6,067 nucleotides of DNA from Deltaproteobacteria bacterium (GTDB lineage Bacteria; Desulfobacterota; Syntrophia; Syntrophales; Smithellaceae), in the NCBI GenBank assembly GCA_017860985.1, contig JAGFXG010000080.1, positions 1 through 6,067 of the forward strand. Reading direction: 5' to 3'. Made by a program: the position numbers and the translations under genes. The notes beneath the pieces are model-generated. The model made no database searches, was not told the origin of the DNA, and saw only the letters and a list, made by a program, of their open reading frames with translations. Positions 1-5,664 of the stretch are shown one piece after another (within the stretch, counting starts at the first letter, position 1; each line of letters opens with the position of its first letter).

Positions 1-1
1 C

Positions 2-121
2 CTGGCTAAGATATCAAAAATGTTGAAAACCCCCAATTTCCGTAAAAAACTTATCGACGCGAAAACAAAGCGCGATTTATACGAAGCGATTGTTGAACAA
101 GATGAGTCTTGCCCCGCGTAA
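2..121 (+). CDS. ptsN: PtsN-like PTS IIA protein, C-terminal end (partial)
   Basis: Open reading frame entering from the left edge; 39 codons are visible before the TAA at 119-121. The readable end (LAKISKMLKTPNFRKKLIDA, then a short helix ending in EAIVEQDE) matches the last two helices of nitrogen-PTS/fructose-type IIA domains, where a 'lakisklLkd..fr..L..a.s..ely..i' pattern is usual. In that family a histidine near the N-terminus accepts phosphate from HPr, and the protein regulates rather than transports; that histidine lies outside the window. Position supports the call: ptsN commonly precedes hprK and rapZ in Deltaproteobacteria. Its end overlaps the next gene by 20 bases, so the two are probably cotranscribed. 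Other IIA(Fru) proteins share this tail, so the exact paralogue is uncertain. Confidence 0.75.
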   Translation: MAKISKMLKTPNFRKKLIDAKTKRDLYEAIVEQDESCPA

Positions 122-989
122 GAAAAGTTCACAAAATAAAGGTGTTGCACTGGAGCGGATTTTTGGTGACCGCCTGACGTATTTAGGCATTCGGGAAATC
201 CAGCAGCCTCATTTGTTGAAAAAGTCTTTTAATTATCTGTATGTCAAACGCTGCCGGAGAATCGTAATTGCAAAACGCCGCGATGGTGCGATTCTCATTC
301 TCTCATCGGGAGTGCAAAACAGGCTGATGGCGGGCGATGATTCTGCGCGGGCGGAGTTTTTTTCAAATCTCATCCGCTGCGGGACGGCCATGCTTATTTT
401 TTCCGACACCAGCGCATTACCGGATTCGCTCAGCAACGAACTGAAACATTATCAGTTGCCGGCAGCGGCTGCCGTCCTGAATGATCATCTTCTGGAAAGC
501 CGGATTAAGGCGGTCCTTCAGGAAAAAATCAAGAACTGTATAACCGTCCATGGCGTTGCCCTGGAGGTGCGGGGGCGGGGGATTCTGATTACCGGAGCCA
601 GCGGTATCGGCAAGACAACGGCCGCGCTGCGGGCTGTTTCGAAAGACTGTCTGTGGATCGCAGACGATCTGGCCGTGATTAAGAAAAGACAAACCGGACA
701 GCTCATCATTTCCGGCCACCCGAAAATTAAAAAATTATTCCATACATCGCGAAGGGGAATCATGCCGGTTGACAGCGTGTTGAAGCTGTCGCAGATAAAA
801 GACAAAACAAGGCTTGCAGGTGTCATCGAGCTGATCAGATCGGATGCCGGAGAAACAAAACTGAGGGTCATTGAAAAAAAAATTATCGAGACCTCCCTGC
901 CGCTCATCCGGATGACGATTCCCCGAACTGGATTTTTCAATAAGAATCTGATAGAAAAAGCCATCTTGAAATTAAACGAGGTCGGTTAA
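102..989 (+). CDS. hprK: HPr kinase/phosphorylase-like protein, divergent
   Basis: A 295-residue protein, close to the usual ~310 of HprK. The N-terminal half (about 15-140) resembles the HprK N-domain. The C-terminal kinase core has the HGV motif with His150, a P-loop GASGIGKT (165-172), and the strand ending in ADD (Asp188, Asp189), all in the expected order. HprK phosphorylates and dephosphorylates a serine of HPr in the cytoplasm. Several signatures are changed: the Asp/Glu before SGxGK is Ala166, the Ser-Glu after the P-loop Lys is Thr-Thr, the usual EIRGLGI segment reads TSRRGI (215-220), and the PVRPGRN segment near the C-terminus reads IPRTGFFN (273-280). Nucleotide binding looks intact, but HPr-serine chemistry is uncertain. 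The start at ATG 102 was preferred over an in-frame TTG at 90; neither has a strong ribosome binding site, and ATG overlaps ptsN by 20 bases. The stop is directly followed by rapZ. Family assignment is good; conventional activity is doubtful. Confidence 0.8.
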   Translation: MSLAPRKKSSQNKGVALERIFGDRLTYLGIREIQQPHLLKKSFNYLYVKRCRRIVIAKRRDGAILILSSGVQNRLMAGDDSARAEFFSNLIRCGTAMLIFSDTSALPDSLSNELKHYQLPAAAAVLNDHLLESRIKAVLQEKIKNCITVHGVALEVRGRGILITGASGIGKTTAALRAVSKDCLWIADDLAVIKKRQTGQLIISGHPKIKKLFHTSRRGIMPVDSVLKLSQIKDKTRLAGVIELIRSDAGETKLRVIEKKIIETSLPLIRMTIPRTGFFNKNLIEKAILKLNEVG

Positions 990-1856
990 TTGAAAAAAAT
1001 CCATGTCGTCATCATTACGGGCCTGTCCGGTTCCGGTAAGAGTACGGCACTTCAGGCGATGGAAGATATCGGGTTCTTCTGCATCGACAATCTCCCCGTC
1101 ATATTACTGCCGAAATTCATTTCCATGACTCTTCAGTCGTCACCGGAAATCAAACAGGTGGCAATGGTCATGGATTTGCGGGAAAAGAATTTCACGGAAA
1201 GATATGAGCTTGTTTTTGAGAAATTAAAGAAAAAGGGCTATAAAATCGAGATCCTTTTTCTGGAAGCCAGTGAAGAGTCATTACTTCTCAGATACAGCGT
1301 AACCAGGCGAACCCATCCGCTTTCTCCGAAAGGTTCTATCGCGGAAGGAATTCAAACGGAAGTGGAAAAACTTTCATCGCTCAGGCAGATGGCCGATACG
1401 ATCATCGATACGACAACCATCAATGTGCACCAGCTCAAAGATATCGTCCAGAGAAAATTCATGCCATCATCGAGAAAAAGGAGAATGATCATCAACGTGA
1501 TGTCTTTCGGTTACCGTTACGGATTGCCGGCTGACGCTGATCTGGTGATCGATGTAAGATTTCTTCCCAATCCTTATTTTGTCGAATCATTGAAAAATCA
1601 TAACGGTCACAATCCGGCGGTTGAAAAATATGTCCTCGATAATGCGGAAAGCAAAAAATTTTTGAAGAAAACAATTGACATGATGAATTTCCTGATCCCT
1701 CTCTATGAAAAAGAGGGAAAAGCTCGCCTCAACATCGGTTTCGGCTGTACCGGCGGCAAGCACCGTTCAGTCGTCATGGCCAACCAGTTCAGTTCTCACT
1801 TCCAGGCGCTGAAATACCTCGTGCACACCTCTCATCGCGATATCAATAAAAGCTAA
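990..1856 (+). CDS. rapZ: RapZ-type RNase adaptor / P-loop nucleotide-binding protein
   Basis: 288 residues, full length for the RapZ (YvcJ/YhbJ) family. The N-terminal P-loop domain starts with GLSGSGKS (11-18) and continues with [14 protein letters not shown] (28-41) and [12 protein letters not shown] (101-112). The C-terminal RNA-binding-type domain contains [20 protein letters not shown] (175-194) and the hallmark [10 protein letters not shown] (252-261). In E. coli RapZ binds small RNAs GlmY/GlmZ and directs RNase E to control glucosamine-6-phosphate synthase; in Bacillus YvcJ is a nucleotide-binding protein. Whether this organism has a GlmZ-like partner cannot be seen here. The start is TTG at 990, immediately after the hprK stop at 987-989; GAGG at 978-981, eight bases upstream, fits a ribosome binding site and supports this start. 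Probably one operon with ptsN and hprK, ended by the hairpins at 1946-2016. All signature motifs are intact. Confidence 0.95.
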   Translation: MKKIHVVIITGLSGSGKSTALQAMEDIGFFCIDNLPVILLPKFISMTLQSSPEIKQVAMVMDLREKNFTERYELVFEKLKKKGYKIEILFLEASEESLLLRYSVTRRTHPLSPKGSIAEGIQTEVEKLSSLRQMADTIIDTTTINVHQLKDIVQRKFMPSSRKRRMIINVMSFGYRYGLPADADLVIDVRFLPNPYFVESLKNHNGHNPAVEKYVLDNAESKKFLKKTIDMMNFLIPLYEKEGKARLNIGFGCTGGKHRSVVMANQFSSHFQALKYLVHTSHRDINKS

Positions 1857-1860
1857 AATA

Positions 1861-1944
1861 CAAGGTACAAGGCTCAAGATTCAAGGCTCAAGGTTCAAGG
1901 TACAAGGAGCAAGGTACAAGGGGCAAGGTAAAAGGTTAAAGACC
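1861..1944 (+). repeat. Heptanucleotide tandem array, 12 units of CAAGGNN
   Basis: Starting four bases after the rapZ stop, the sequence runs in exact 7-base phase for 12 units: CAAGGTA, CAAGGCT, CAAGATT, CAAGGCT, CAAGGTT, CAAGGTA, CAAGGAG, CAAGGTA, CAAGGGG, CAAGGTA, AAAGGTT, AAAGACC. The first four or five bases of each unit are nearly fixed and the last two vary, and the final two units decay. It is not coding, because a 7-base period shifts frame each unit and it follows a stop codon. Arrays of this kind can change copy number by strand slippage. No function can be assigned. Confidence 0.9.
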
Positions 1945-1945
1945 T

Positions 1946-1970
1946 AAGCGGAAGCTTCGCTTGTTTTCTT
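1946..1970 (+). terminator. Small candidate intrinsic terminator after rapZ
   Basis: AAGCG (1946-1950) pairs with CGCTT (1958-1962). Inside the stem an additional G-T and A-T pair close a short loop. The stem is followed by GTTTTCTT (1963-1970). The stem is short, and the hairpin at 1981-2013 is far stronger, so this may only assist termination of the ptsN-hprK-rapZ transcript. Confidence 0.45.
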
Positions 1971-1978
1971 AAGAAGAT

Positions 1979-2016
1979 GAAAAAGCCCGGATGGGTTAAC
2001 CCACCGGGCTTTTCTT
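1979..2016. terminator. Strong bidirectional intrinsic terminator between convergent genes
   Basis: AAAAGCCCGG (1981-1990) is perfectly complementary to CCGGGCTTTT (2004-2013). Inside, TGGG and CCCA form a further 4-bp stem with a TTAA loop, leaving only A1991 bulged. The T-rich right side (CTTTTCTTT) gives a U tract for + strand transcripts, and the A run on the left gives one for the - strand. It lies between rapZ (+) and the M23 peptidase gene (-), so it can end both transcripts. Confidence 0.93.
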
Positions 2017-2028
2017 TCAACCTTGAGC

Positions 2029-2052
2029 CTTCGGTCGCTGAGCCTGTCGAAG
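2029..2052. repeat. REP-like stem-loop element
   Basis: CTTCG (2029-2033) and CGAAG (2048-2052) form an inverted repeat flanking GTCGCTGAGCCTGT. The core 'GCTGAGCCTGTCGAAG' resembles a short palindromic intergenic element I recall as widespread in bacterial genomes, where it is often mistranslated as a peptide containing SVAEPVEA; that resemblance is from memory and untested. It sits in the 3' untranslated region of the - strand peptidase gene, between its stop at 2064 and the terminator. It could be a dispersed REP sequence or simply a transcript-stabilising hairpin. Confidence 0.55.
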
Positions 2053-2063
2053 CGTTGATCCTT

Positions 2064-3389
2064 TTACATCGTCATCTTTTTCATGACGTTGTCTTCAATC
2101 CAGTGCGGGTCCCACCATTCCGTGGGATTGACAAACTGTCCATTAACCAGAATGCTGAAGTGCAGATGATCGCCGCCGGCCAAGCCTGTTAAGCCGGTGA
2201 GACCGATTTTTTCCGTTTTTCTGACTGTCTTTCCGACCGCGGTTTCAATAGCAGACAGATGCCCGTATAAACTGAGCAACCCCATCCCGTGATCAATAAT
2301 GACGGTATTGCCGTATATTCCGAGGGTGCCGGCAAAAACGATGATTCCGTTATTGGCGGCTTCAATAGGCGCGTGGACGGTCGAAGCAAGGTCAATGCCC
2401 AGGTGAACGGAATTGCCGAGGGATTTACCGTCAATCATGTAGGTCCGCTGATCTCCGAACAGGGCCATGGGAGCGGCGTTGCTCATCCGGACAAACGTAC
2501 CGTCCCACAGTTTTTTGTTGACCGATTTTCTGCAGATGTCCTGAATGGTTTTTGTGTTTTGCTCGCGCAGGGTCGTGTTGATATAGGTGAAGACTTCCTC
2601 CGGAGTCTTCCCCTGCAGCCCGGAGATCGACGACTGAAATTCGACCACGATCTTCTGAAGGAAGCTATTGCTGAGATTTACACTGTCGGAGCGGAATCTC
2701 TTGGGTTTGATCGTGCAGGGCAGAGAAACCTTTGATACATTGCCTGCTTCATCGCCGGCAAAAACGGAGATTCTCGTTTTTTGATTGGAGGCATCCAGCG
2801 GTATGGCGAAATAGGTCACGGACATCGCTCCATTGTTCATCGGAACGGTAAAGCCGGGAGCGAATTGATCGTCCACATAGACGCCTGTCGATGCGACCGG
2901 CTTGGAAATCCGGTAAGCGATGAAGCCTGTGCCGCCCTGATTGATGTAGTTCACGGGATTGAGAATCGAAATTTGCGGGGGTATCGTGTCAATCGCGACC
3001 GGCACGTCAAGGATGGTTTCATTATTGAAAAGAGAAAAATCGTCGGCGGTGATGCGGACGACAGCCGGACCGTTTTTTAATTTGAGAATTTCGCTGTTGG
3101 CGGTCAGCTTGACAACCTTCTGCCTGGTTCCCCGGGAAGGGATACTCTCCTGGGCCAACACGCGCGACTGGTTGTCCTGGATGATCTCCACCTTCACGCT
3201 GGACAGGCCGCCGCCATCATCAGAAAAAGTAATGCCGATGTCCTGCTGTTTGCCAATGGCGATTATGTTTCTGCTCAATGTTATGGTCGGCTTTGTCCCG
3301 TCAAGATAGTTGGCGAAATAAAGCCAGCCTGCCGCGCCGGCCAGCAGGACCACTACGGCAATCGTTATGTAAGTGCCTGTTCTTTTCAT
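2064..3389 (-). CDS. Membrane-anchored M23 (LytM-type) metallopeptidase with Ig-like modules
   Basis: 441 residues. A short basic N-terminus precedes one hydrophobic segment (about 5-24), a signal anchor or uncleaved signal, so the body should be periplasmic. Two beta-rich, Ig-like modules follow: one begins near DGTKPTITLS (30-39), the next near DTIPPQISIL (134-143). A mostly helical linker leads to the M23 domain (about 328-421). The catalytic set is complete: HLGID gives His329 and Asp333, YGHLS gives His377, and HLHFS gives His408 and His410. In LytM-type enzymes these bind zinc and activate water to cut peptidoglycan cross-bridges, so activity is likely rather than an EnvC/NlpD-like inactive activator role. 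The reading frame extends to an ATG at 3413, but the ATG at 3389 has AAGGAG six bases upstream and starts just before the basic and hydrophobic segment, so it is preferred. Monocistronic, convergent with rapZ and divergent from coaBC. Exact substrate and partner are unknown. Confidence 0.92.
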   Translation of the reverse strand: MKRTGTYITIAVVVLLAGAAGWLYFANYLDGTKPTITLSRNIIAIGKQQDIGITFSDDGGGLSSVKVEIIQDNQSRVLAQESIPSRGTRQKVVKLTANSEILKLKNGPAVVRITADDFSLFNNETILDVPVAIDTIPPQISILNPVNYINQGGTGFIAYRISKPVASTGVYVDDQFAPGFTVPMNNGAMSVTYFAIPLDASNQKTRISVFAGDEAGNVSKVSLPCTIKPKRFRSDSVNLSNSFLQKIVVEFQSSISGLQGKTPEEVFTYINTTLREQNTKTIQDICRKSVNKKLWDGTFVRMSNAAPMALFGDQRTYMIDGKSLGNSVHLGIDLASTVHAPIEAANNGIIVFAGTLGIYGNTVIIDHGMGLLSLYGHLSAIETAVGKTVRKTEKIGLTGLTGLAGGDHLHFSILVNGQFVNPTEWWDPHWIEDNVMKKMTM

Positions 3390-3489
3390 CCGTTGCTCCT
3401 TGATTTGTGGCATGAATTATGTGACGGCTTTCATAATGACTTTCATTGCTCTTTGCAAGCAAAATATCATTTACCCTTTACCGCAAACC

Positions 3490-3503
3490 ATTCACGCGTG
3501 AAT
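3490..3503. promoter_or_regulatory. Perfect 14-bp palindrome, possible operator
   Basis: ATTCACGCGTGAAT is a perfect dyad with no spacer. It lies about 100 bases upstream of the peptidase start, inside its predicted leader if the promoter at 3573-3601 is used. Length and symmetry fit a dimeric regulator site; no known regulator is recognised. Without a T tract it is not a terminator. A chance palindrome of this length is uncommon but possible. Confidence 0.4.
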
Positions 3504-3572
3504 TGATCCAAAAAGAGAAAACATAAAGATTCCATTTTCAGGGCGACCGTTTGTCTGACAGCAAAAAATCAG

Positions 3573-3601
3573 CTTAAAACAGCGGGCAAATAAAGTGTCA
3601 A
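3573..3601 (-). promoter_or_regulatory. Candidate sigma70-type promoter for the M23 peptidase gene
   Basis: Read on the - strand: a perfect -35 TTGACA (complement of 3596-3601), a 17-base spacer, and a -10 TTTAAG (complement of 3573-3578) with a TG one base upstream, as in extended -10 promoters. Transcription would start near 3566, leaving a leader of about 177 bases that contains the palindrome at 3490-3503. The -10 matches only four of six consensus bases. Confidence 0.5.
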
Positions 3602-3662
3602 CGAGACAGACATATAAATGAGTTTCCCGTTGTGATTGTAGGTGCCAAAAAGACTTTATACC

Positions 3663-3691
3663 TTGATCTTGCTGTGAAACACTGTTATATT
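3663..3691 (+). promoter_or_regulatory. Candidate extended -10 promoter for the coaBC operon
   Basis: TTGATC (3663-3668) as -35, a 17-base spacer, and TATATT (3686-3691) as -10. TG at 3683-3684 sits exactly where an extended -10 requires it (TGTTATATT). Predicted start near 3698, giving a leader of about 20 bases before the ATG at 3719. The ribosome binding site is weak (GAAGTGA, 3705-3711). Confidence 0.6.
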
Positions 3692-3718
3692 CTCAAAAAA
3701 TAACGAAGTGATAACCGT

Positions 3719-4933
3719 ATGCTTGAAAATAAAAAAATTGTTCTGGGAATAACCGGAGGCATTGCCGCGTACAAAGCGGCTGAATTGACCCGTGCTCTCA
3801 TCAGGGCAGGCGCGCAGGTGCGCGTCATCATGACGGAGAGCGCGATGGAATTTATAACGCCGCTGACCATGCAGACCCTTTCGCAGGGGCCGGTTTATAC
3901 GGACATGTTTGCCCCGACGGACCAGTATGACATGGCCCATATCGCGCTGGCTGATTTTGCCGATGCCTTTGTCATTGCGCCGGCAACCGGAAACGTGATC
4001 GGTAAAATAGCCTCCGGCATTGCCGATGATCTCCTGACCACAACCGTGATGGCGCAAAATAAACCGACCCTGATATGTCCGGCCATGAACGACAAGATGC
4101 TCGCCAATCCCATCGTTCAGGAGAATATTCTCAAACTGAAAAAATTCGGTTACATGGTAATGGACAGCGGCGTGGGCGAACTGGCCTGCAAGACATCCGG
4201 ATCGGGCCGTCTCCCGGACATCCCTGAAATTATGCAAGCGGTGGAGTCCCTTTTGACACCAAAAGATTTCATCGGTGAACGAGTGCTGGTCACAGCCGGT
4301 CCCACGGAAGAACCGCTCGACCCGGTGCGTTTCATCACGAACCGTTCGTCGGGGAAAATGGGTTACGCGCTTGCCCGGGCAGCGCATCAGCGCGGAGCAA
4401 AAGTCACGCTGATCAGCGGGCCGACTAAAATTCCTCCGCCTCCGGCAGATCAGATCATTTACGTGCGCACGGCACTGGAAATGTACCGCGCGGTCATGGA
4501 ACATTATGAAAAGGCAACGGTGATCCTGAAAGCCGCGGCCGTAGCGGACTACCGTCCGAAAGCGGAGGCCCGGGAAAAAATAAAAAAGGACAAAGGCTTG
4601 TCCGGAATTGAACTGACGCGCAATCCGGACATCATCGCCGCAATCGGCGCAAAAAAGAGGAAAAGTGTTCTGGTGGGTTTTGCCATGGAAACGCAGGACC
4701 TGCTTGCCAACGCACGACAGAAGCTTCTCAAAAAGAATATGGACATGATTGTGGCCAACAGTCTGCGGGAAGAGGGGGCCGGTTTTGAAACGGACACCAA
4801 CGTCATTACCATTATTGACCGCAACGGCAAAACGATTGCCCTAGAGAAAATGACCAAAATAGACGCCGCGCACCGGATTCTGGATCATGTTAAGATATTG
4901 AGCAGAAAGAAAGGCGTTCGCGTGAAATCATGA
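3719..4933 (+). CDS. coaBC: Bifunctional phosphopantothenoylcysteine decarboxylase / phosphopantothenate-cysteine ligase
   Basis: 404 residues, the normal length for bifunctional CoaBC (Dfp), a cytoplasmic enzyme for two consecutive steps of coenzyme A synthesis: CTP-dependent joining of cysteine to 4'-phosphopantothenate, then FMN-dependent decarboxylation to 4'-phosphopantetheine. The CoaC flavoprotein domain (1-180) shows the start GITGGIAAYKA (10-20), catalytic His74 in MAHI, the substrate motif PAMN (121-124) and active-site Cys157 in ACKTSGSGR. The CoaB domain (about 187-404) shows VTAGPTEEPLDPVRFITNRS (191-210) with Asn208, SSGKMG (210-215), AAAVADYRP (272-280) and the lysine cluster KIKK (287-290), all typical and intact. 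First gene of an operon; its stop overlaps the next start as ATGA at 4930-4933. The ATG at 3719 starts directly at the conserved N-terminus, so the start is secure. Confidence 0.97.
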   Translation: MLENKKIVLGITGGIAAYKAAELTRALIRAGAQVRVIMTESAMEFITPLTMQTLSQGPVYTDMFAPTDQYDMAHIALADFADAFVIAPATGNVIGKIASGIADDLLTTTVMAQNKPTLICPAMNDKMLANPIVQENILKLKKFGYMVMDSGVGELACKTSGSGRLPDIPEIMQAVESLLTPKDFIGERVLVTAGPTEEPLDPVRFITNRSSGKMGYALARAAHQRGAKVTLISGPTKIPPPPADQIIYVRTALEMYRAVMEHYEKATVILKAAAVADYRPKAEAREKIKKDKGLSGIELTRNPDIIAAIGAKKRKSVLVGFAMETQDLLANARQKLLKKNMDMIVANSLREEGAGFETDTNVITIIDRNGKTIALEKMTKIDAAHRILDHVKILSRKKGVRVKS

Positions 4934-5664
4934 CCGAAACCATGTCACCGCCGTCATCTGACCGGATAAGAAAAGAAATGCTGTCTCTGGTGAAGTCTGT
5001 CAAAGGGCAGGTCCTGAATGCGGAAAACCTTTATGTTGAAGTTGACTGGAAAAAACCGGTAGTGGAGCGGAAGAATCTTCCTTCAGCGGCGAAGGACCAT
5101 GTAGGGCAACTGGATGATCTGGCCCGGGAGGCATTGAGCTGTGTACAGTGTTCGCTGGCGGAAAAAAGAAAAAATGTGGTCTTCGGAGACGGCAACCCGT
5201 CGGCAAGGATTGTATTTGTGGGTGAGGCGCCGGGAGCGGATGAAGATGAACAGGGATTGCCTTTTGTAGGGCGGGCGGGACAATTACTGACGGACATTAT
5301 TGTGAAAGGAATGAAACTAGCTCGCAAAGACGTGTATATCTGCAATATTCTCAAATGCCGGCCGCCGAACAATCGCAATCCACTGCCTGAAGAAATATGC
5401 AAATGCGAACCGTTTTTAAAAAAACAGTTGCAGCTAATCCGGCCCAGTGTGATTTGCGCCTTGGGCAAATTTGCAGCGCAGACACTTTTGAAAACGGAAA
5501 CACCAATTACCGCGCTGCGCGGCCGTTTTTATGATTACGAGGGAATCAAGCTCATGCCGACCTATCATCCGGCATATCTTTTACGGAATCCGCCTGCCAA
5601 AAAGCAGGTCTGGGAAGATGTCCAGATGATCATGAAAGAAATCGAACCGGGAAGTCATGCATGA
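4930..5664 (+). CDS. Family 4 uracil-DNA glycosylase (iron-sulphur)
   Basis: 244 residues. Family 4 (UdgA/TTUDGA-type) enzymes remove uracil arising from cytosine deamination or dUTP misincorporation, starting base excision repair. Motif [11 protein letters not shown] (98-107) includes the family-4 Glu; FVGRAGQLL (112-120) follows, then [16 protein letters not shown] (136-151) and motif B HPAYLL (213-218). Four cysteines fit the [4Fe-4S] ligands: Cys71 and Cys74 (CVQC), Cys143 (LKCRPP) and Cys159 (KCEPFL). Cys138 and Cys157 are additional. The first ~65 residues are a charged, low-conservation extension absent from minimal archaeal members (~200 residues). The ATG at 4930 overlaps the coaBC stop by four bases, suggesting coupled translation; the stop likewise overlaps the next possible start. 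No metabolic link to coaBC is evident. Confidence 0.95.
   Translation: MTETMSPPSSDRIRKEMLSLVKSVKGQVLNAENLYVEVDWKKPVVERKNLPSAAKDHVGQLDDLAREALSCVQCSLAEKRKNVVFGDGNPSARIVFVGEAPGADEDEQGLPFVGRAGQLLTDIIVKGMKLARKDVYICNILKCRPPNNRNPLPEEICKCEPFLKKQLQLIRPSVICALGKFAAQTLLKTETPITALRGRFYDYEGIKLMPTYHPAYLLRNPPAKKQVWEDVQMIMKEIEPGSHA

Larger units (their letters stand above)
3390..3718. other. Divergent intergenic region between M23 peptidase and coaBC
   Basis: No convincing gene was found in these 329 bases. They are A/T-rich compared with the flanking genes and contain promoter candidates facing each way (annotated separately), the ribosome binding site for the peptidase (AAGGAG, - strand, complement of 3396-3401), a perfect palindrome at 3490-3503, and a small inverted repeat TTTGC-AA-GCAAA at 3452-3463. 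A second, weaker - strand promoter is possible closer to the peptidase: TTGCAA (3453-3458) and TATGAA (complement of 3430-3435) with a 17-base spacer. Confidence 0.7.

Noticed and set aside
1697..1717. CCCTCT...AGAGGG inverted repeat inside rapZ
   Set aside because: It encodes conserved-region residues of RapZ and has no T tract after it; most likely codon-level coincidence.
1861..1944. CRISPR-like array after rapZ
   Set aside because: Units are 7 bases with no spacers and no cas genes nearby; this is a simple tandem heptamer repeat.
1977..2192. A 71-codon + strand open frame starting MKKPGWVN
   Set aside because: It reads straight through the terminator hairpin and the REP-like element (giving the SVAEPVEA artefact) and then antisense into the peptidase gene; it has no family resemblance.
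3390..3413. Upstream ATG at 3413 as start of the M23 peptidase
   Set aside because: It would add eight residues that cover the AAGGAG ribosome binding site of the ATG at 3389; no comparable site precedes 3413, and the later start lies directly before the signal anchor.
3640..3660. Possible sigma54 promoter (TGGCAC on the - strand near 3642)
   Set aside because: The matching TTGC element is absent at the required spacing.
3656..4504. A 282-codon - strand open frame opposite coaBC
   Set aside because: It lies antisense to the well-conserved coaBC coding sequence, and its translation is rich in His, Arg and Cys with no domain, typical of an antisense shadow.
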